The position numbers and the translations under genes were made by a program. The notes under the pieces are model-generated. The model saw only the letters and a program-made list of their open reading frames with translations, made no database searches and was not told where the DNA came from. From Flabesymbios commensalis (Eukaryota > Annelida > Polychaeta > Terebellida > Flabelligeridae): DNA of 64,000 bases. Where the stretch lies: contig OZ024912.1 of assembly GCA_964017125.1 (NCBI GenBank), forward strand, positions 64,834,390 through 64,898,389, read 5' to 3'. This document shows, piece by piece, positions 52,905 to 64,000 of this stretch (position 1 is its first letter; each line of letters opens with the position of its first letter).

Positions 52905-53418
52905 GGGGGTGAGACCAGAGTGTCAATGACACAGAAGCTCATCCTTGATTAGGGCAAGTTGATACCGAATTAAAATTTCTGAAATCCATGAGGCAGTTCT
53001 ATGCACATGCACAAGCTCTTTCAAATAAACTGAACAAAATTGAATTAGGTTAGGTCATAAGTTAATTAATAATTAAAATTTCTCAAATCCGTGAGGAAAA
53101 GCGCAGGCCCAAGCTCTTTCAAACAAACCAAACATAATTGAAAGCAGATAAGAATTGAGGGGGAGAAGCATTTCTTGTGAATGGTGGACAGAGTGCCCTG
53201 ATTAGGGCTTAATTAGGTCACAAGTTAATTAAAAATAAAAAAATTCTCAAATCTGTGAGAAGTTTAATGCACAGGCCCAAGCTCTTTCAAACAAACCAAA
53301 CATAATTGAAATCGGATAAGAATTGAGGGAGGAGAAGCATTTCTTGTGAATTGTGGACAGACGACAGACGCAACACGATGGCATAAGCTCATCTAGGCCT
53401 GAAGGCCGGATGAGCTAA
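52905..53418 (+). mobile_element. Tandem-repeat element ending in hairpin-CTAA
   Basis: About three units of ~165-190 bp (GTCA(T/C)AAGTTAATTAA, CCCAAGCTCTTTCAAA, AAGAATTGAGG, GAAGCATTTCTTGTGAAT). Then ACAGACGACAGACG and the hairpin AGCTCATCTAGGCC...GGCCGGATGAGCT, closing with CTAA. This matches a Helitron-type 3' end. The left boundary is approximate. Confidence 0.5.
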
Positions 53419-53429
53419 AAAAAAATAAC

Positions 53430-55420
53430 AAAAGATCATGAGCAGGCAATGGCAGCTTGGCATCATTTTATTATATAAAATAATAAACTGATAGCTAATA
53501 ATATCAATTGATATCAAAATAAAAAATGTCTACAGACAAAAATGCTCCAAGATCTTTATTCGGAATATCACATAAAAGTTGACTTGTTATCAAATAGAAA
53601 TAAAAACGTCTGTATCTGATAAAGAAATATGCAAAAAAGTCATGAGAACAGATGAAACTCCCTGGCGGAACAACTGGCCCCACTGAGCCTGTTGCATCGC
53701 AGAATTAAATGGAAAACAACATTATATCACTTTAATAATAGACCTATTGTCATATTGATTTTCCTTGCGGTATGAATTTATGAAATATGATATCATAGTC
53801 ATTCAATGCAAGTACCACGGTATTACAGCAGGCCCATATATATGTTTTCATGGGGTGCATCCTACTAGTAAATCTGTGTTAAAGTTAAAGGAAACCTCTT
53901 CCACCGATTTCCCCAGGTAGGCCTAGACTACTAGATAGATTCTGATAGCTTTATAGGAACACTGTTAGGTGAAGGGTAAAAATTAAGGGTGTCGTTGACA
54001 CTTCTAATGCAGCAAAAATTAAATGACATGGATGAAATTTTCAGGAACACTCCTACTGCTAGAAATAGTAAGAGCAGCAGATGGATCAACACTGGACAGA
54101 ACTATTTTCATAGAAACAATCTTCTACATGACAGCAGTTGTTTATTAACATATTTCTGTGAAAGCTTGCTTAACAAAATCCCCTGACTCAGACAACTAGT
54201 TTACATAGTTAGGTCTACATAGTCCTAAACAACAATTTTGCCAGAAGAAGCATGCGATTGTTTTTTTAAAACGTTTGGTTATAGCCTAATTACTAAGCAA
54301 ACACATGTTGCTGAGCTAATGCTGGGTCATCGTAAAACCTACGTTTATTCAACGTCTTGTGTTGCCAGGAAATCAGCGAAATTCATTCACCCTGGTCAAT
54401 GTGAATCTGACTATTACTTGTATTATATAGCAAGCTGTGTATGCACTCACTAAACCTATGTTATAATACGTCCTAATGGTGCTTGGCCAGCGTTGTAAAC
54501 GACGGCCAGCATTGGATCAGCGTCATGTGTCCACTGAGAGTGCTCACGCATGTAGCCACCTACGCTGAACCTGTGACAGTGGCGTGTATAGCATCGGCCA
54601 TTGTGACTGAAACACCCTAAAATCGTGATATATTCGCAATTGTACTAAATATTAGATGCCGCGACGATTTATCAGTCCAATATTTAGCTTATTACAATCA
54701 GCAACATTTCAACTACATTTTAGGCACTGTAGCTCGTTTTCTGCTACACTTCATTGAAATTCTATTGGCATGTTTTGGATTATGGGGTGGCCATCGTTCC
54801 CGCTAATTTTCTCTTTGAACCACGCGGAATACTGGGGTGAAACTGATGCAGCAAGACACAGCTCACAGTTTGAACGTGTGGGCCTTATTTATACTAGGCA
54901 CATTATTGTCGGCACTACAGGTTTAGCCGACACCAGACATGCTAGATGCGGCGCCCAGGTTATTTCAATATTTAAAGAGTGGTTGATACGAATACTCTTT
55001 GTGTGATATTTTTTCGGCTTGGAAAGATATTAAAGTGAAATCTGAAAAGACTGACTGTATTAATGACTTAGGGCATAATAGGTAGGGCCTAATTCAGCAA
55101 ACAATCTGTGATTTAAAACTTATCGCTGGTCAATGTTATAGGCCCTACAGATCTACAGCATGGAGATTCGGCGACCAGTTCACATCGCCCACCGGCAGTT
55201 TTAATCGCCACGGGCAAGCGTCTATTTCCATCCCTTGCAGAAATTTTGGAAAAATTGATGTTATCTGAGTGCATTCTGAGGCACTTTCAGACTGAAATTA
55301 GAGAAAAGCAAACACATTTAGGTTTTTGGCCATATTTTTGCCCGTCCATTACATGTGTACTAGAATTCGGCCCGTCCCGTCCTTTTAGAAACTGCCCGTC
55401 CAAAAAAACGGGTGGACGCC
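53430..55420. other. Intergenic, nothing firm
   Basis: Several ORFs of 60-78 codons without recognisable domains or splice partners. A short GGCCAGC hairpin-repeat copy near 54,480-54,535. Confidence 0.3.
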
Positions 55421-55424
55421 CCCC

Positions 55425-56718
55425 TAGCTAAGACGTTGCGCGTCCGTCCGTACGTCTGTCCGCCACTCTTTAGAACTATAACTTGTTTCACATAACTGGA
55501 ATGCACATTAAACTTCACATACAGGTTAATCATGACTAAAGCTTGACTAATTGCACATTTGACCTTTCTGTAACCCCTTTGAACTTGACTTTTTTCCGAT
55601 CGACAATTATTCTCGTTAACGGGATTCACTCCACATTTTTTTATGTATCGCTCCAAAATTTATACCATATATCAATTTCACTAATAGCTCGGATGAGTTC
55701 GAAATTTAGCAAGATTCGGACAGTAACTAGGTCATGGCGGCCAAAATGGCCGATTATCGGCCATTATTGTTTTAATATGCGTAATATCTGGAAAACCGGA
55801 CTAGATCGCTAGACCATTACTATAAAACAAAATGTGCAGTTCCAGGTAGGGATATACCATGAACAATTTCAACATGATAAAATTAAAAATGGCCGACTTG
55901 CGGCCACTTTTGATCGACACATTTTCTCGTTAACGCGATTCACTCAACATTTTTTTCATGTTTCGCTCCAAAATTTATACCATATATCCAGTTCACTAAT
56001 AGCTCGGATGAGTTCCAAATTTGGCAAGATTCGGACAGAAACTAGATAATGGCGGCCAAAATGGCCGATTATCGGTCAATATTTTTTTAATATGTGTAAT
56101 ATCTGGAAATAGCTAGACCATTACTATAGAACAAATTATGCAGTTCTAGGTAGAGATATACCATGAAAAATTTAAACGTGATAAAATTCAAAAAGGCCGA
56201 CCTGAGCACGCTACCTCTGGGTCACGGAGGCTCCCCACAATACTGACTACGCATATTAAAAAAATTATGACCGATAATTAGCTAGACTATTACTATAGAA
56301 CAAAATGTGCAGTTTCACGTAGGGATATACCATGAAAAAATAAAACTTGATCAAATGCAAAATGGCCGACGTGCGGCCACTTCCGTTCGACAAATTTCTT
56401 GTTAACGAGATTCACACATTTTTTAATGTATCGCTCCAAAATGTATACCATTCCACTAATAGCTTGAATGAGTTCAAAATTGGGCAAGATTCGGACTAAA
56501 ACAAGGTCATGGCGGCCAAAATGGCTAATTATCGGTCATCATTTTTTTAATTTGCGTAATATCTGGAAAACCGGACTACATAGCTAGCCCATTACCATTA
56601 AACAAAATGTGCAGTTTCAGGTAGGGATATGCCATAAAAAATTAAACTCGATCAAATTCAAAATGGCCGACAGACAATTTCAATAATGGCGGCGGACTAT
56701 TGTCGAGTGCTTTTGTTT
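55425..56718. mobile_element. Second tandem-repeat element family (~330-bp units)
   Basis: Units carry CTCGTTAACG(G/C)GATTCAC, CGCTCCAAAATTTATACC, AGCTCGGATGAGTTC, GGCGGCCAAAATGGCCGATT and a ...GACCATTACTATAAAACAAAA segment, three to four copies. The right end GGCGGACTATTGTCGAGTGC-TTTTG resembles that of the 160-bp family. A short SINE-like piece (56203-56246) is inserted. The left end is not certain. Confidence 0.55.
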
Positions 56719-57394
56719 CAAATGATTTTCACTTTTAAACGATGATTAGAGGCCGAGGCCTATTACCGTCGCCGACGGGCCTTGTTTAGGTGGCGAGGGT
56801 AATAATACTAGCGCCTTTACTTATTACATCGGTTTTGTCGTCTAGGGATAGCATTATTGAGGGCGCCCTAATGGTGAAAAGTATGGTGATGGCAAAGTGA
56901 ATACGAATTTATTTATTTATTGAAATATTTTATACAAGGTAAACTAAATCTAAGCTTCTGAAAGGATGCCTAAAATAATTATCAGTGATTATATGGACCC
57001 CTGCCTACACCAGTATCATCAGATTGTAGCTCAATATTTTTGATGCGTACTGTAACCTAACAGTACACCCCTTAGTTGCAAAAGAGCCGACACTGAGTAA
57101 CCCTTCACAAAAACATTTTATTTTACATACAGATATTTATCATTATTAATGTCGACACTCTATTTATATTTTTAGATTATCAAGTTTGCTTTATGCACAT
57201 GTAATTGGTGTTTAACAAAATAAAAACGTGATAAAATAAAAACGCCACATAGGATTTAAAAGCGCCAAATGGAAAATGGTCAGCTGTATGTATGCTTCCA
57301 ACTCAATTAAACACAGGGGGTGAGTAGAGTAAAATTACATTTTTACAAATATATGGAACTTTAAGATATCAGACGTTTTATAAGGTATGCAATA

Positions 57395-57577
57395 CAGGGT
57401 TTCCTGGAGGCCCTTTTAGGGGGGGTGGGGTGGGGGAGTCTCCCCCTTAAAACTGGCCACTCCCCCCCCCCCCAGAAAAAATTGCTCGCTCCGCTCGCAC
57501 AACTGGTCCTCCCCCCTCCAATCACTCTCACCCCTCCCCCCCCCCAAAAAAAATCCAGAATCCTCCAGGAAGCCCTG
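57395..57577. mobile_element. hAT-like MITE, CAGGG ends, 5-bp duplication CAATA
   Basis: 183 bp from CAGGGTTTCCTGGAGG to CCTCCAGGAAGCCCTG, a 16-bp inverted repeat with one mismatch, flanked by CAATA on both sides (57390-57394, 57578-57582). Same family as 19459-19684. Confidence 0.7.
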
Positions 57578-57869
57578 CAATATGAAGTGAAATGATCATA
57601 ATAGTTCACTAAACGTCTTTAGTAAGCCCTTAATTACCTGATTATAGCTATAACAAAAAAAGAAAAAAAACTAATGAAAATTGTCAAAAATGTCTTGTTT
57701 TTTCCACCCACAGAAATAAGGGCGCCCTCAATAATATTATCGTTAGACGACATCACCGATGTTATAAGTAAGGGCGCTAGTACTATTAATACAGCCAGCT
57801 AAAAAGGGGTTGCTCTCCTACCTGTTAAATCAGCATTAGCTCAACCTCTATTGGAAACGCATTCGTTTC

Positions 57870-58200
57870 GAGGTCTCGATATTTCTCTTGTTCTTAAATG
57901 AATCGGGCTTAAGGCCACTTTTGTGCACATACAGGCTAAATTGGGCCAGGAGAACCTCCTGAGGATGGTGAGATGACACTGCCCTCCAGACACAGGATTC
58001 GAAATTCAAACCCTGGAGGTCTGAGGCCGAGCACGCTACCTTCCGGACACAGAGGCTCCCCACAATACTGAGTTTTAAGAGTGGATGGGGAAGAAACATT
58101 CCAAACTGCCGAGACCGGGAAACGAACCCCGAACTTTAGCGTGAAAGGCAGCGGCGCTGTCTTTTGTTCTACCGACTCGAGGGACTAGCGATAGTCATGC
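57870..58200 (-). mobile_element. tRNA-derived SINE candidate
   Basis: The reverse strand has an A-box-like CCTCGAGTCGGTAGAAC and, about 50 nt on, a B-box GGTTCGTTTCC, the RNA polymerase III promoter of tRNA-derived SINEs. The body (CAGTATTGTGGGGAGCCTC, GGTAGCGTGCTCGG) recurs at 56203-56246. It is not a functional tRNA: I could not fold a cloverleaf with paired acceptor ends. Confidence 0.5.
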
Positions 58201-58489
58201 TCTTGGCCATTCATTCACCTTAGTATAATTATGACTTTAAATACAAATGGTGAAAAATGCTGTAAAGTGACACAAAAGTGATAGTTAAACAGTGTGATCA
58301 TGCATGCGCGAATATATAAGGAAAACATTAAAAAAATAATAGTACAATAATTTCCAGAACTTTAAGCCAGCAAACACGAAACATTGACTCAATGTCGATA
58401 TGATGTTGGCCCGTCGTTTGCGATGACGGCCCAACAATAAACCAATCCTGGCTCGGCGTCTCATTTTGCTGATGATTGAGCCACTCGAT

Positions 58490-59350
58490 GGTAATTCTCT
58501 AACACTATATACACAGTAGCTGTTGAAACTAGATGAGTTGTCATGAGTCGCACTTCTCAGCAAAACTGTAACCATCCCGCAGGAGTAAATCAAGGGTCTA
58601 TACAAGTAGCAACAAGTAGAAAGTATATACGCACGTGCACCAAGCTGTGATAGTTAGATTGAATTGCTCCACCTAAGCAGAAGTAATCTTGCTACAACTA
58701 TTATTTGGATTACACATTACAGTCTTATTTAATTTTACACATTAGTCTTATTCAAGTTTATTATTATTATTAATATAATCCACATATCAATCAACATAGA
58801 TCAGGTAATATTCAACTGCAATGACAAAAGGGATGATCACTCATGCGTTTAATAGCGTTAAAAAACAAACATGGATAAAAAAAGTCATTTCCTTTATCAT
58901 TTTTTGTCAATTCCAATAGCTTTTTTTTCAATTTCAATTCCTAGTCCAATTCCTGGAATTGAGTCAGGAACTGAGCTCAATTCCCATTCAATTTCGGAAT
59001 TGACCCCAACTCTGCTCGTGACAGGAGATACTTTGAACAGCATCACTAGACAAGATAAGAAAAACGGTTATGTACACTTCCTTTTATTGACCAATAAATT
59101 ACAACACTGGATGATCATTCTAATGTACATAAATATATGACACATTATCGGTCTCCATCCACTGCCTATCTATCTCACAATGTACAACAAAGGACTATAG
59201 CAGGCAAATTAATGTTTAATTTAACCACAGCTGCGCTCTGCACTGCACAACATATTCTAGAAATAAAAAACTCCCATGAGCATATCTTTATCCTTAATTT
59301 AAATGTGGATCAACTGGGCACAATCCACAAGCAAACAGTGGTTTTCTTAT
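58490..59350. other. Intergenic DNA downstream of SUCLG1
   Basis: No ORF I can assign. Includes AATTCC-rich low complexity near 58,910-59,000 and probably part of the SUCLG1 3' untranslated region at the right. Confidence 0.3.
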
Positions 59351-59358
59351 GTAGTGCT

Positions 59359-59364
59359 TTTATT
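59359..59364 (-). promoter_or_regulatory. SUCLG1: Polyadenylation signal candidate for SUCLG1
   Basis: AATAAA on the reverse strand, 243 nt after the stop codon. A second AATAAA lies at 59083-59088 (reverse). Either could be used. Confidence 0.4.
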
Positions 59365-59606
59365 GTAGAGCATGACGGAGGTAATGAGATTATTCTCCTT
59401 CGTAGGACTGCAAAAATCAAATGAAAGTGAGAAAAATTGTTTAGGTTAAAGAAAAACATATAATTGTATCTTATTATGATTTGTGAACTAAAGCACAACT
59501 GAGTCACTACAAGTTGCTGCCTCACCCTTGTGAAAAAATCAATCTCAGCTTCATTCATTTACCGGTATTACGCATTTTAAATTAATTACAGATTCTTTTG
59601 CCTCGT

Positions 59607-59633
59607 CTAAAGTTTGCCAGCAGCTTCCATTGC
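59607..59633 (-). CDS. SUCLG1: SUCLG1 last coding exon, 27 nt
   Basis: Nine codons: AMEAAGKL plus TAG, after acceptor tttttttcag. Without it the previous exon would read five residues into the intron and stop. The length fits the short variable C-terminus of the family. Confidence 0.75.
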   Translation of the reverse strand, partial: AMEAAGKL

Positions 59634-62323
59634 CTGAAAAAAATCAAAATTTCAAATTACTATTAAACATAGGCAGTACATTTCCATTGATTTAATTCAA
59701 CCAGCTTTAATGCTCATAACAAAATTATTTTTCTAAGGATAGCGAGCGCCTAGTTGTGTGAGCACCAGTGCATATTTGTGTGAGCACTGGTGCTGCTGCA
59801 TCCACTTCATAAACACTACTATGTGTTACTATGTATTATTATGAGCCATCAGGGCCGGCGAAGCTGTCCGGCACTAGACCTGGGATAACTATGGCATATT
59901 ATCTAGTGATGGGAACTGGTTGGAATTTCTTAATGGATGATCGAGTAGAAGTGTTTGGTATAACTAATGATCAGTAGGGTAGTTTTTATGAGTTTTTTGC
60001 ACATAATAAGTGTTTGTAAAATTAGCGCGGGGACCAATAAGGTAGTAGCCAAAAGGAATAAAGTAAATGAAACATTCTCTATGAACTATTCTCTTGAATA
60101 AAATAAGCAAAACGGTTATGCAGCTTTGATAATATACCCAGAGACCATGCAGCAGAATCATAATCTCACATCGACAGGTTAAAGAGTTAAATAGTGCTGA
60201 TCTTGTTAGTCATTCACTTACTTGATAAATAGATGAGCCCATTTGAGCCGGGCTGCGAGTTACTACAACACCAGCATCAATTAAACTCTGTATCTTCTCC
60301 TCTGCACCACCTTTACCACCAGCCACTATGGCACCAGCATGACCCATTCTTCTGCCAGGGGGAGCTGTTACACCAGCAATAAAAGATGCTACAGGTTTGG
60401 CGTTGGGTCCCTGAAAAATTCAACATTTCATCTGCCTATTGCAAAGCTTCATGATGCAGACATTAGAACGTGTAAACATTTATAAGTAAAAAAACTCATA
60501 CTGTGGAATAATTCAAATAGATGCTTTAAATTGTCAGCAAAAAATTGTCGCCATTGGTGTCTGGCCCGTATCTACTACTTATTTGAATTATTGGCATAAA
60601 ATGTGAAAAATCACAATAAATCGGCCATTTTGAATTTTTTTTCTACCATTATTGAACTTGTCCGGGAAGTGGTCATTTGTAACATGCATCACAAATTTGG
60701 AAAGGATACGTGAAAAACTTTTCAAGTTATCGCACCCACAAGGTCAAATTATTGACGTACATGTAACATGCGAAAAATCACAATAAATTGGGGATTTAAA
60801 TTTTTTTTAAGCTATTATTGAGCTTGTCCGAGGACTGGTCATTTGTAACATGTATAACAAATTTGGGAAGGATACATGAAAAACTTTTCACGTTATCGAA
60901 CCCACAAGTAAATGTTAAATACCAAATGTAAATGGCAAATCAGGCATATCAAAGTGAATAATGGCGGAAAGTTTTGATCGAAATTTTTCAAGGTGCATCC
61001 TTCAAGTCTTACATTTTTTATGGTAATATTCTAGCTATCTGGCAAGGTTTTCCAGATACATGAATAACATGTACACATATTAAGTCCATAATCGCCACAA
61101 GTCAATCATTTTATATTTGATTGAGTTTTTTTCAGGGTGCATCCTCCGTGACAGGAAGAAAGCCTTTAGTATTTGTTTTATAATAATGGTCTGGCTATCT
61201 GACACAGTTTTCCGGATAAAAAATCACAAATTTTAGCATTTTTTTTATCTTCAATAACTAGGCCCAACAGATGGTCACTGAGCTGTGAAATGTCACCTTC
61301 AATGACGCTCAGTCATGAAATCTAGGACTCCCCTCATGCCTCGTTAACACAAGTCAAGTATCACAATCACAAGTAAGCTATGATGTATTACACATATTAA
61401 AGTCAATAATGGCTGCAAGACAATAATTTTGTATTTGAGTTTAAATTTTTAGGGCATATTGCTCCCTGAAACGGTACATTTCTCAGCTGTGAAATGTATT
61501 CATGACTCCCCATCGTTATCACAAGCAAGCTTAGTCCATTGTCACCACAGCCTCTTATGTAAAATATAAATTACGACAATAACCATGCACACAGTAGATA
61601 TAAGTATTATGACATGTGCTGACCTCACAACACACACAGGCTGTTGCGCAAACATTGGTTTATATTGAGCCTGAGACACCAGGCCAATGTGTCAGCATTG
61701 GGGTGATGTACAGTGTTGGTTGGGCTGGTGACAATGTCTGTGGGATTGTTATAATACAAACACATTAATTACTAGTAATTAGCAATGCAGGGATTAAAAG
61801 GGGCACACTCGATGTTTGACTACCAGTATGTACTAGACAAGTCACATATTAATGCTCTGTTAGAACATGTCTCAACTATAATTTTGAGGTCAAAGACTGC
61901 ACACAGCCTATTAACTAAGTATGTTACTGACTGAGTTATGTTCTTTCAGATAACTGGCTGCCTTTTCTTCTGCTTGTCCACCAATCTCTCCAATCAACAC
62001 AATACCTAAAATAATACACAAATATAAATTGACAATCAATGGTGAAACCTCACCAGAAGCAGAGAAATCTAAGCTTATTTATATGTGGCTTAACATACCC
62101 ATATAGTTGAGGAATAATATGCTAAGTAGAAGTATGTACTGTGAAATATTTATTATTAAACCTTTTGTTTCAGGATCGCTGAGGAAACATTCCAAGCAAT
62201 CAATGAAATTTGTGCCGTTGAAGGGATCTCCACCAATCCCTACACAAAGGGTCTGTCCAAGACCTACAACTGTGGTTTGATGAACAGCTTCATAGGTGAG
62301 CGTACCAGATCTCGACACAATAC
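59607..62323 (-). CDS. SUCLG1: Succinyl-CoA ligase alpha subunit, C-terminal four exons (5' exons outside window)
   Basis: Alpha subunit of the matrix heterodimer that interconverts succinyl-CoA and succinate with GTP or ATP formation (TCA cycle). Exons in transcript order: 62323-62162, 62005-61932, 60410-60222, 59633-59607, together about 150 codons of a roughly 346-aa protein. They encode [20 protein letters not shown] and [18 protein letters not shown]; then [20 protein letters not shown]; then [40 protein letters not shown] and [11 protein letters not shown]; then AMEAAGKL and TAG. The His in GRRMGHAGA is the conserved phosphohistidine. All junctions are GT-AG and in phase. Upstream exons (CoA-binding domain, presequence) were not found before 64000, so the gene continues past the right edge. 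It converges on HSPA9. Confidence 0.95.
60222..60410 (-). CDS. SUCLG1: SUCLG1 exon with active-site histidine
   Basis: 63 codons from [14 protein letters not shown] to [11 protein letters not shown], phase 0 at both ends. Contains [17 protein letters not shown], in which the His carries the phosphate during catalysis. Acceptor ttttcag, donor gtaagt. Confidence 0.96.
60575..60925. mobile_element. Inverted ~160-bp-unit copy in SUCLG1 intron
   Basis: About two units in reverse orientation (TCGGCCATTTTGAATTTTTT, ACTTTTCAAGTTATCG), ending CCACAAGTAAATGTTAA, which matches the inner side of the hairpin end. Confidence 0.6.
60955..61560. repeat. Inverted diverged units of the ~330-bp family
   Basis: Repeated GTGCATCC(T/C)...GGTCTGGCTATCTG...TTTTCCGG-type segments. 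They match the reverse complement of the 55.4-56.7 kb units. In a SUCLG1 intron. Confidence 0.4.
61932..62005 (-). CDS. SUCLG1: SUCLG1 exon: IGEIGG segment
   Basis: 74 nt: end of the split Gly, then [20 protein letters not shown] and EHNS. Acceptor attttag, donor gtcagt. The matching human segment is [20 protein letters not shown]. Confidence 0.94.
62162..62323 (-). CDS. SUCLG1: SUCLG1 exon: ligase domain with SRSGTLTYE
   Basis: 162 nt. Begins two bases into Gly, then [36 protein letters not shown] and FLSDPETK, ending one base into Gly before gtttaa. Acceptor gtgtttcag. Very close to human SUCLG1. Confidence 0.95.
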
Positions 62324-62990
62324 CTGAAACACAAAATGGTATGAGCATATATATATAGAAACTTGACATTTTTGACAGGCAGAGAGATTTCTAAAACAGT
62401 GCTAAACCCTGCTTTTCTTTACCAATATTGTAACAAGACTACTGTAGCGGAGCTCCCAATCAGAATTAGAATTTTATTGAAGAGATTTTGAGCAGCGTTA
62501 TTAAAGATTTTTGATCCAGCCTAAGACTACATAGTCTTAGGCTGGGTCAAAAATCAAGACGCAAGGCAATTAGGTCTAAGCTAAACGTAAGAGTATGCTC
62601 AATAAATAGACAGTCAGAGATTGCAAACCTCCATCAAAATTATTGGTCCTAATCCAGATCCTAATCGTAATCCAGATCATCCCCACAATTTGATGGATAG
62701 GTCCTTGGCCAGAGACACACCTTTGACAAAAGTTGTTTCTTGCAAATCTGTGAGACGCACCAAAAATTTCATGCAAATCCGTTTGTTACTTTGAAGTAAG
62801 GTCACTATGTTTTTTTCTCTGTTTTAGATAAGCGCGCGCATTAGATTTAGGCCGCGCATTACCAAAAAAAAACATATGTTTTTTCTGCCCAGCGCGCGCA
62901 TTGAATTCCGAAAAAAAAACAAGTTTATTTCAGGTAATAAAAAACTTTTTACCAGCCATGTTTTTTTTTGCTAGTTTTTCCCGTAGCCCT
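62324..62990 (-). other. SUCLG1 intron, start outside window
   Basis: No further SUCLG1 exon is recognisable here. Holds a short hairpin CCTAAGACTA/TAGTCTTAGG near 62,520-62,545 and CGCGCGCAT words near 62,833 and 62,893. Confidence 0.35.
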
Positions 62991-62996
62991 CATTAA

Positions 62997-63284
62997 CCCT
63001 TACACTGCTATGGGCGACTATAGTCGCCTAAAATAAACCAAGCGCAGCCTGCTGTGGGCGACAAATTCTTAAAAAAAAAAAAAATTGTTCTTCGAATTTT
63101 TTTTTTAACTTTTGTTTTGTGGTGTCTTTTTATTTGCACTTTAAAGATAGGTAACAGACTGATTTGGAAATATCATGGCTTTTAATATCAGTTGTTCATC
63201 AGATGTTCTTTGAAGAAAAAACGTGCTAGATATTACTTAGTGGGAAACCACACATGCTGCAAATTTTATGCAGCAGTGCAAGGG
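62997..63284. mobile_element. piggyBac-like MITE, family B copy 2 (inverted)
   Basis: 288 bp with TTAA on both sides (62993-62996, 63285-63288), ends CCCTTACACTGC and GCAGTGCAAGGG. Reverse complement of the intron 4 copy across its length. Confidence 0.75.
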
Positions 63285-63609
63285 TTAACTTGATTTAAAA
63301 TAGGTCAATTTTTTTTTATTTTGTCGCCCTCATTAACTTTTCCATAAATTTGTCCAATGTTTTTTTTCATTTGGTCGCCCTCATTAACTTTTCCGAAAAT
63401 AGTTTGAATGTTGTTTTTTTCTTAAATGTTTTTTTACAGCCCTCCCTCATTAGATTTTGTTTTTTTTCTGAACTAAAACAGAGAAATAAAACACAAGTGG
63501 TCTAATCTGACGGAAAGTCAAAAGGCAACAAACCAACCAAAAACATAACCCTCCCGGTGGAGGCAAAAAGTCATTCTAGAATCACTACTATCTGTTTTGG
63601 AGTAATGGT

Positions 63610-64000
63610 CTTTATAACTACCACAGATATTATGCATATTAGCACCAATAATGGCAGAAAGTCGGCCCTTCCTGAAATTTTGCTGCATAGTAGTACATGT
63701 AGTATTACATGTAGTATTCTCATATGAAACATCACGTTATAGTACTTAATAGCCTAGCCATCTAGCTCGGTTTACTAAAAATTGCGCATAGGAAAGAAAA
63801 TAATAGCTGACAGGCAGCCATTTTAAATTTGATAAAGTGGATTTATTTTAGGTTGCATTCTCCCCTGACACCTCACATTTTGTTTTATACTTAATGGTCT
63901 AGCTCTATCTAGCACTGTTTACCCGATGTCAGGTCTATCGAGGTAAATAATGGCCGATTGTCGGCCATTTTGAATTTGATAGAGTTAAAAATTTGCAGCG
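63610..64000. repeat. Inverted units of the ~330-bp family at the right edge
   Basis: CACATTTTGTTTTATA, TTAATGGTCTAGCT and AATGGCCGATTGTCGGCCA match the reverse complement of units near 55,740-55,830. Runs off the window. Confidence 0.5.

Noticed and set aside
53989-55006. Short ORFs between HSPA9 and SUCLG1 as small genes
   Set aside because: 60-78 codons, no domain, no codon bias seen, no plausible splice partners; expected by chance.
58090-58200. A genuine tRNA gene on the reverse strand
   Set aside because: A- and B-box-like words are present but no cloverleaf with paired acceptor stem; the body recurs at 56,203, so it is a SINE.

Overview
This is animal nuclear DNA: genes are split by long GT-AG introns and about two thirds of the window is non-coding and repeat-rich. 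Both genes encode mitochondrial proteins of ordinary metazoan type. AGGCCTA-rich repeats, many MITEs and dispersed elements built around 160-bp tandem repeats suggest a marine invertebrate, perhaps an echinoderm or hemichordate. That placement is tentative and comes from general impression, not from a search.

Layout. 1-6.4 kb: a broken Gypsy-type LTR retrotransposon fossil, interrupted by a 3.9-kb DNA transposon with long terminal inverted repeats and a TAA target duplication. 6.4-7.5 kb: a minisatellite, then the upstream region of HSPA9 with a heat-shock-element match, an ATF4/C/EBP-type composite site and an E-box. 7,518-48,596 (+): a complete 17-exon gene for mitochondrial Hsp70 (mortalin, HSPA9), 693 residues, with every junction checked for frame. 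Its introns hold most of the interesting DNA: a roughly 820-bp dimeric tandem repeat carrying AGGTCA direct repeats at DR5 spacing (intron 1), several MITE families with readable target duplications, a foldback element (intron 10), and Helentron-like elements with 160-bp tandem cores, one nested exactly inside another (introns 7, 9, 11, 12, 16). 48.6-59.6 kb: intergenic, with several tandem-repeat elements and a tRNA-derived SINE. 59,607-62,323 (-): the last four coding exons of SUCLG1 (succinyl-CoA ligase alpha subunit); its 5' exons lie beyond the right edge.

HSPA9 and SUCLG1 converge tail to tail. Both products work in the mitochondrial matrix, one as import motor and folding chaperone, the other in the TCA cycle. 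Nothing in the sequence shows that they are co-regulated. I found no convincing unknown protein-coding gene or RNA gene. The best candidates for something undescribed are the repeat-borne DR5 arrays, a hAT insertion touching a splice donor, and the nested Helentron-like elements.
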